Assembly: GCA_950022655.1 (NCBI GenBank)
Contig: OX465579.1
Coordinates: 15,413,088 to 15,477,087, forward strand
DNA length: 64,000 nucleotides
From: Alentia gelatinosa
Taxonomy: Eukaryota > Annelida > Polychaeta > Phyllodocida > Polynoidae
Reading direction: 5' to 3'
Below, in pieces: positions 58,140-64,000 of the stretch. Made by a program: the position numbers and the translations under genes. The notes under the pieces were generated by a model, which worked only from the letters and a program-made list of their open reading frames with translations, searched no databases and was not told where the DNA came from. Position 1 is the stretch's first letter. The number at the start of each line of letters is the position of its first letter.

Positions 58140-58500
58140 CTCGCGAAATCATAGTGATGTTGGGGGATTTGTCCACGACGGGGGGAACCAGTTCAGGGCG
58201 GCTGCCAGTGAGCAGGCTGGAAATTAGCATAATGAGGCCCTGTTGACCTGCTCCCCCCAACATCCTCGCTAATACAGCTCACAAATGCATTGACACGAAC
58301 CCTAAGACAATTCCATCCGCCGCCCGCCTCGGCAAATTAAGTGTATTTACTCCGGCAGCCCCCATCCATCAAAAACCCGTTCACTGCAGACCGGAAACTG
58401 TGAACCGGACCCCCCGCATAGCTTCCGGCAGCTGCTGGCGTCCCGTCTGAAGTGATATTTGGAATGAAATGCAAATAATCGTGATTTGTGATTAGATGTG
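58140..58500. promoter_or_regulatory. Unique conserved-looking intronic block
   Basis: Non-repetitive and GC-mixed, with ATTAGCATAATGAGG and an octamer ATGCAAATAATCG (about 58470). It resembles an enhancer in base composition; no coding frame is supported. Confidence 0.3.
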
Positions 58501-59072
58501 GGGCCCCTCTTTCTTTATAGAAATCTTTTTTTCACATTTCAAAAATGGTCACCGTGATTTCCATACGGCAGGCCCTTCCCTTGTGGCGTACTTCTATTTC
58601 AATGTAACCTAATGAATTGGATTTCCCCTGAGACTCCTGCCATTGAGAGTTGTTAGTCGTCGACATTTTTGCACTTCCGATCTTCTGCTAACTGATGCTG
58701 TTTGGAATTCCGCTTCTATTTCTATTTCTTATAACACCAAAATACCCAGGACTGCAGTAAGAGGAAAAATGCTTGAATTAGATTATGTTCGGAGCAATCT
58801 ACTTTTCCCATCGCCTAAATACGATTCTCATTTGCCCCTCTGAATGGGCAAGGTAAATTCCATTGATTATTTGACTTCTCACTTCTTGTAATTCCATTCT
58901 TTACCACCAACCATCGCGCAAGTTTGTTTTTTTCTTATTATCCATTGCTAATTCGCAGCATTAAGAAGCGGACAAGTGTAGTCTGATTACGAATGCTCTC
59001 TTGCTCTTTCTTTTGCTGTGTATCTGTGCGTCTCGACACTGTACTGACGTCATCGTTTTCTGTGTACTATAG

Positions 59073-59184
59073 ACTTTCAGGGAGAAGGACGGTGTTATTG
59101 AGTTCTCCACCGATAGACGCTGCAACCGTGGCGCCCCCTATCTGCTGGAGGACGGCCTCACCTACACCCTGGACGCAATGCCAG
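59073..59184 (+). CDS. Exon 8: second half of module (paralogue of exon 2)
   Basis: A 112-nt exon. The acceptor is the TATAG at 59068-59072: starting there gives TFREKDGVIEF in frame, whereas the nearer CAG at 59078-59080 would shift the frame. The donor is GTGAGT (59185). It encodes STDRRCNRGAPYLLEDG, then LTYTLDAMP. The cysteine is 17 residues after the exon 7 CF cysteine. It ends in phase 1 like exon 2, which supports an ancestral two-exon duplication. Confidence 0.87.
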
Positions 59185-60290
59185 GTGAGTGTGCTGCCAA
59201 AGAGCCGTGTAGGTCACGCCTCAACGATTACACCCCCCAGACGGTCGTGGTGCAGTAGGCACTGGGCATCAATACCTGTACCGCCCTGTCCCTCTGGGTA
59301 CTTCCTGTTATTATTATTCAGTTTCTGTACATTGGCGTTGGCGTCGGCCGCATCACACAGGCTTCACTCAAGGGAGAAATATGTTATGTCTGGCTGAAAC
59401 CGGTTATGGATTTATACTATTTTTGTTCTGAGAATATGAAACTAAAGTTAATTGTGATGTACTGAGTGGCATTGGAAATGTAGCGGACATATATTATGTA
59501 TGATTGAGCGGTGTGTTCCTCAAAGTAAATACCATTCGGCTTATGGGGAAGATAAAACACAGCAGTTAAAGTAAAAGAAAAATTACTGAATATTTCATTA
59601 TTTACCTGTTTTTATAATGCACCATCTTTTGAAAAAAAAATCACAAAATAATTCAAACAAAAAAAACATGTCGCAGATATTGCGTCTACGTGAATACTTT
59701 AACTCACAGACTTAAAACCCTAATCTAAGAATTCTTGAAGCTCCTAGAAATGTCATTACAATTGTTATTGGGTGCTAACATTGATCACAAACTAAAAATG
59801 GATCACACCGCAACACCACAGCACTAGCTCCAAACCAACCGAAGCATTCGGCGCAGGCCAGTCCTGCCAGACATGCAAAAATCCGGTCAGCCCATTTATT
59901 GGTTGTAACACCACACCATGGCAGGAGGCTTCTGCAAATGACGTATTTCTTCACATGGTCTTAAAGGATTATTTAACCAACGGCTCTGATAAAACTGTTA
60001 TTAAAAGGACTCAACGACCTCAACCAGGCCAAAATGTTAAGCAATATGATGAACTTCATCTTGAAAAAGTGCCAAAGCTTGCATTACAGAAATCGATAAT
60101 GTCACTTTGCATTATGAACACTAGTCTTGTCGGGCACCGACCCAAATGCCCAGTTGAGCCCGGTCCAACTTCGGGCTTAGAAAGCAAGTCACGTCCTCCC
60201 AAGGATAATGTCTATATAAACAACTGGTATTATTTGGTCCCAATTCCTTGTCTACTTTTCTTCTAATGATTTTAATCACTTTACAGTAAG

Positions 60291-60577
60291 GCCCGGCGTC
60301 CACCTACTACGATAGAATCGTAGACCTCCCGATAAGGCACCGATATACAATGTCAAAATCGGTGCCATATCGGGAAGGTGCAAAATCGTAGACATATGTC
60401 TAGACATGCCAATCCACCACACATTGTGTTGTTTTTTTTATCAGGGTCTAATCGCAGAAACGTGGTCAACTGCCCCGATATCAGATAACCTTCCGACGCG
60501 ATTTTGATTTTTTATCGGGAGGTGCATCGTTGACCATATCGGTGCCATATCGTAGTAGGTGGACGCCGGGCCTTAGA
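60291..60577. mobile_element. MITE family D, copy 3
   Basis: GGCCCGGCGTCCACCTACTA / TAGTAGGTGGACGCCGGGCC, complete. Confidence 0.88.
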
Positions 60578-61590
60578 GCACTTTTTCTGAATCATCAATA
60601 ATTAGAGCCTCTCAAGGTACAGGTCTGGTCGACTTGTGGTTTGGTTTTTGTCTATTAGCCATTTTCCACTGGCGGACGAAAAGACACCGATTAATTGAGT
60701 TCTCTGTATAAGCCATTTTCCATTGGCCGACTGTTCACGCAGTTGAGAACCACCCATTGACTTTAGGGTATAACCACGCCAGAACAGTGTTTGGAAAAAT
60801 ATATGCAGAGAAGTGTTCAACAATTAATTGTGTATAGATTATGCAATGTGGCCCTATATATCGGAAGTGCCAAAATCACATATCAATTTAGTAGCCCTTG
60901 CTCACTTGTGAATACCTTAATGGATTATTTGCGTCTGGAATCGTTATAAGTGTATGTGGTATCATTATACCTGTGAGCAAACACCTCAAATTCACATTCT
61001 GGTCTGCTCTATGGATTTAATCAATTCGAACCACCTGACTTGATGAAATTCAAAATTGTGAAAAATAAGATACCGTTTTAATGATATTCGGGTAAATAAT
61101 GATAACAGTTATGGTGATGATAATAATAAGAATAGTGATTATGATAATAATGATAATATTTATAGCAATTGATAACGAGACAGACTGAGGGTACATATAT
61201 GAAATGTATTCCTCGTTGTATGATATGTTTAGACGTACTTTGTTGATATCGCGAATAGCGGAATCCGTTTGAAATTCTTAAAGAAACATTCGATTAAGTT
61301 ACCTTTCATCTTATGAAAGTTTTATATTGCTTTATTTGGTATCATCGTACATTATAAACAATTACTAGTAGGTTATTTGGGGAACCTCGTGCGGAAGAGG
61401 GCGAGACATAACAGATAGAATAAATATACATATAAATCATAGGAAAAAAGAAATAAGAGACTCGATTAGGCCATAAATTCCCATAGTTGTCGATTTTCTA
61501 GTAAAAATGTTTATATATAAATCTTTTAATATGAAGTATTATACTAAAGTTCAAAGTCGCTCCCTCGTTGGTCTAGCTGGGCGTTACCTG
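60578..61590. other. Intron; family A fragments, otherwise nothing seen
   Basis: Two partial family A termini (CCATTTTCCACTGGCGGACG at 60659 and CCATTTTCCATTGGCCGAC at 60713), then AT-rich unique DNA. Confidence 0.45.
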
Positions 61591-62094
61591 TCACATATTT
61601 CATTGGGGCAGGGAAGCAGTCTTGTAATATCAGTAGCCTGGAGCCTGGCATAGTCACATTACAGGCCAGGTAACAGGATCCAATTTTTTGTGCGTTATTG
61701 GTAACACCTTCATTTCTTGCACTCTCCTAGCAGAGATCCTGTACTCTACTTCCACAAAAGATCTGGTGGGAGAGTGCCACATTGGCAGACAGGGACTGTA
61801 GAGCCTAAACTGGCCTCAGTCCTTGTATCCTTTTCTTTTATTTCATTTATCTTATCTTGACTTATATCCGGCTTGCAGGCCTATCTTCCTTACAGCCAGT
61901 ACAACAGGATTGCTTACTTTTAAATTGACATATTTTTGTTCTGATTGAAAACCAAATGTAATGTTTGGATCTATGACTTAATGAAAAAAAGAGAAGAAAA
62001 AAAAAGACTTGAGCAAGTCTATATAGAGCTAGGAGAGGTGGTATTACTGTCAGTTCAGGGTCTTTCTATAGTGTTACGTAAGAAGTAGTTACCA

Positions 62095-62245
62095 TAGACA
62101 ATAATCGATGGTTTTTGTGACAAGCGGCCATAACCCACGAGGGGTTGACGCGCAGTAATACACAGGCGCTAGCGAGTGTATTGCGACGTCAACCTCGAGT
62201 GGTTTACAGAGCCACCTGTCAACAAAATCATCGTTTGTTGCATTT
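62095..62245. mobile_element. Long hairpin, CACAGGCGCTAGCGAGTG apex
   Basis: Arms ACAATAATCGATGGTTTTTG / CAAAATCATCGTTTGTTG and CCACGAGGGGTTGACG / CGTCAACCTCGAGTGG. A half copy is at 1685-1800. Followed at 62294-62500 by the element family that carries the 22-bp minisatellite. Confidence 0.7.
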
Positions 62246-62293
62246 ATTATCCATCTTTTTTTAAATAAATCAAACCCACTAATTTTCATAAGA

Positions 62294-62500
62294 ATGGGTA
62301 TAACAATAGGAACTATTTCTTTGCTCTATAGCAAAAAGGGACTATTTTTCCCGTATACCATGGTTTTGAGGTCGTATACCACAGGTTTGAATCCGTATAC
62401 CACAGTTATGGTATCTGACAGGTTTTATATAATGGGTTGTGGTTTACTGAGTCCCCATACATTTTTCAATGGGGGCTTTTGTATATGATGGATAATAAAG
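62294..62500 (+). mobile_element. 22-bp-array family, copy without array
   Basis: Shares ACTATTTCTTTGCTCTATA, ACCATGG and ATCTGACAGGTTTTATATAA with 35765-36080; the latter stretch is also inverted at 16300-16360. It ends about 80 bp before the exon 9 acceptor. Confidence 0.65.
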
Positions 62501-62582
62501 TCCCATATTTCATTGGGGCGAAGAAGCAGAGTTGTAATATCAAGAGACACCTTCATTAAACCGTATTTCATATCTCCTTCAG

Positions 62583-62845
62583 GACCTTGTGAACTTCCGG
62601 TTGAGAAGCCCCGCATCACGCAGCCCGTGGAGCGAAGCGAGGAGCCCCGTAGTCAACCCGACCCGGGCTACAAGGTGGCGCCACCGGAGGATGACCCCAA
62701 CGTGTCCGACTTCGAGGACGAGTACGAGAACAAACACGAGTTTTACCATAACAGCGCCACTCGTGGTCGTGCCACGAACTTTGCTGTTGCTGGGGCTTCC
62801 TTTTTGTTGACAGTATTCGTGGTGGCACGAAGTTCACGCAGGTGA
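62583..62845 (+). CDS. Exon 9 (terminal): last Cys, acidic linker, C-terminal hydrophobic anchor
   Basis: The acceptor is TCTCCTTCAG (ending 62582) and the stop is TGA at 62843-62845. It encodes GPCELPVEKPRITQPVER, then a Pro/Glu/Asp-rich linker (EDDPNVSDFEDEYENKHEF), then FAVAGASFLLTVFVVA followed by RSSRR. The 16-17 residue hydrophobic run next to the terminus fits either a type I transmembrane helix with a tiny basic tail or a GPI-attachment signal with a small-residue site near HNSAT. The basic tail slightly favours a transmembrane anchor. No AATAAA is evident soon after the stop. Confidence 0.88.
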
Positions 62846-64000
62846 AACCCGCTGCACGCCACCTGAAGCCCCAGCAAGTCCCGCAAACGCCAAGACTTGT
62901 TCAAGACCATTGCACATACCCCTTGGTCGCATATATATACTTCAAGAAAGAGGAGTGTCTCCCACTATACACTAAAGGCTCTGGCCCACAGAGTTCACGA
63001 CACACTCCGACACGTTACGATAGAGATTGTTTCAACCTTCCGATACGGCTGCGATGTGGTGATTTAGTGTCGCACTCTGACACACCACGATATAGAATTT
63101 GTCAACCTTCCGACATGGCTATAGACCCGTTTCCATTGGCTGATGAAAACGGTGTAGATATTTTTAGTTCTCCTAATAGCCTATAGATCTGCATTGTGCC
63201 TCGGAAGAGATAAGGGTCCGTCGGCGATTCCTGACTGTAGATCGGTGATGGCCAATAGAAATTGGCTTTTAGGAGAATTAGAGAAAAATCTAAACCGTTT
63301 TCGTCGGCCAATGCAAACGGGCCTTATGATGCAGGATTTTTGATTTTGTAGCCATGTCGTAGCCATGTCAGTGTGTGTTGCAAACAGTGGGTGCGGGCCC
63401 TTGGACCAGAGACTAGAGACATGCCATGGATTACAGCAATGCCAGGATTGCAATGAACGTCCGGAAATATCCGTATGCCACACCAACACTTACGATCAAT
63501 GGTATTGAGACGATGTGACATGATACACTGGATACGCGATCGGCTGCACCAAAGAAGTATTCATTGCGGATGATAGATTGGTTGCAATGTTCTAGTGACC
63601 CCAGGAACAAGATATTGATGGTGTACGAGTGGCAGACTGGAAGGAGTCGGTGGATCGCTACGACGGATGTCAGAGTCGTATAGTGTGAACACAGTCGAGA
63701 GCGGCAGTGGTATAACATCGGGGGCTGAACGTTGTGTACACGTAATCTATGCACGTGAGAACGGGGCAAACTCGGTGCAAGTTTCATGTAGGGTGCTACG
63801 TGCTTTGTCACTCTCCTCCCAGATGCGGGCACTCGGTGGTTCGCTTCTAACCTGTGCTTGGAGAGTGTCCCTCTGACAGGTCTGCTTGATTGGTGAAGAC
63901 AATCTGAAACTCAAGACCCGATTCGATACCAGCTCATCTAGTATAGAGGAAACCTATGAACGTTTAGTGTCAGAGCTCGTATCCCATCCAGTGTGAACCG
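62846..64000. other. Downstream of the gene: repeats, no second gene seen
   Basis: Holds MITE fragments (62985-63120, CGACACACTCCGACACG motifs), a complete family A element, and from 63945 the left arm of another composite hairpin (GAGGAAACCTATGAACGTTT) cut by the window end. No obvious polyadenylation signal close to the stop. Confidence 0.5.
63124..63324. mobile_element. MITE family A, compact complete copy
   Basis: CCCGTTTCCATTGGCTGATG / GTCGGCCAATGCAAACGGG, with subterminal inverted TTTTTAGTTCTCCTAA / TTAGGAGAATTAGAGA. About 200 bp. Confidence 0.82.

Larger units (their letters stand above)
24346..62845 (+). other. Gene span: multi-exon cysteine-rich cell-surface protein (5' end missing)
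   Basis: Nine exons with GT-AG borders join in a single open frame of 404 codons (stop included), after two leading bases that complete a split codon. Intron phases are 0,1,2,1,1,1,0,1. The product has 16 cysteines, no transmembrane segment before the C-terminus, an acidic Pro-rich linker and one C-terminal hydrophobic segment, so it should be extracellular and membrane-anchored. Exons 1-2 and exons 7-8 encode homologous modules: ECL, then CF, then Cys, with 29 or 25 residues between the first two cysteines and 16 or 17 between the next two, spliced at the same point (CF|T, phase 0). From memory the CxFPxWF, YxC, ECPxxGxY and ECLxxW motifs match invertebrate proteins annotated with DUF7042-DUF7045; no biochemical role is known to me. 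Introns are about 3.5, 8.3, 11.3, 0.56, 3.4, 3.6, 3.1 and 3.4 kb. At least one upstream module and the signal peptide are not in the visible exons. Confidence 0.85.

Noticed and set aside
61555..61590. tRNA-like TCCCTCGTTGGTCTAGCTGG
   Set aside because: Resembles a tRNA 5' part, but no anticodon arm, T-arm or B-box follows. The adjoining ATTTCATTGGGGC segment is instead a repeat shared with 62505-62560.

Overview
This is metazoan nuclear DNA. I see one interrupted protein-coding gene on the plus strand, embedded in very large introns packed with non-autonomous transposable elements, foldback repeats and minisatellites. There is no operon, phage, CRISPR or bacterial-type gene density. The compact GT-AG exons, kilobase-scale introns and many short hairpin/TTAA-flanked elements suggest a marine invertebrate with a repeat-rich genome (mollusc, brachiopod, phoronid, annelid or invertebrate deuterostome). 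The species cannot be named from the sequence.

The gene runs from about 24346 to the stop codon at 62845. Nine exons (24346-24455, 27968-28067, 36416-36659, 47992-48056, 48614-48688, 52129-52275, 55857-55954, 59073-59184, 62583-62845) join in one uninterrupted frame. They total 1214 coding bases: two leading bases of a split codon plus 404 codons including the stop. The visible product is a secreted or cell-surface protein of about 403 residues with 16 cysteines, an acidic proline-rich linker and a C-terminal hydrophobic segment. Its exons form repeated cysteine modules: exons 1-2 and exons 7-8 have matching Cys spacing and identical intron phases. It most resembles the uncharacterised invertebrate surface proteins that Pfam splits into DUF7042-DUF7045, a recollection that needs an HMM search. 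The 5' end (signal peptide and at least one earlier module) was not found; it is either upstream of the window or in exons I could not recognise in 1-24345.

Layout: 1-15300 is repeat-rich DNA with an 18-bp GGATCC minisatellite (3155-4040), nested MITEs (5866-6882, 11518-12912) and a tRNA-like sequence (13095-13180). 15150-16290 is a small CpG-rich, promoter-like patch followed by a 22-bp minisatellite. 19420-20330 is a CpG-dense block with a G-quadruplex-prone (CCGN)n core. 24346-62845 is the gene. 62846-64000 is downstream repeat DNA. The introns carry a 46-bp minisatellite, a 65-bp hairpin satellite, a roughly 75-bp satellite, about 700 bp of (CT)n, palindromic elements, and several unique GC-rich patches with promoter/enhancer-like motifs.

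The most unusual signal is a family of composite repeats. Each pairs a long imperfect hairpin (terminal GAAAC/GTTTC, GC-rich apex such as GGCTTCGCC) with an adjacent 120-190 bp module. The module is bounded by inverted TTTATCYYACCC / GGGTRRGATAAA and carries the core AATGTTAAGCCTATGGAG. The arms differ strongly between copies yet stay self-complementary, and at least one copy has its hairpin core flipped relative to its flanks.
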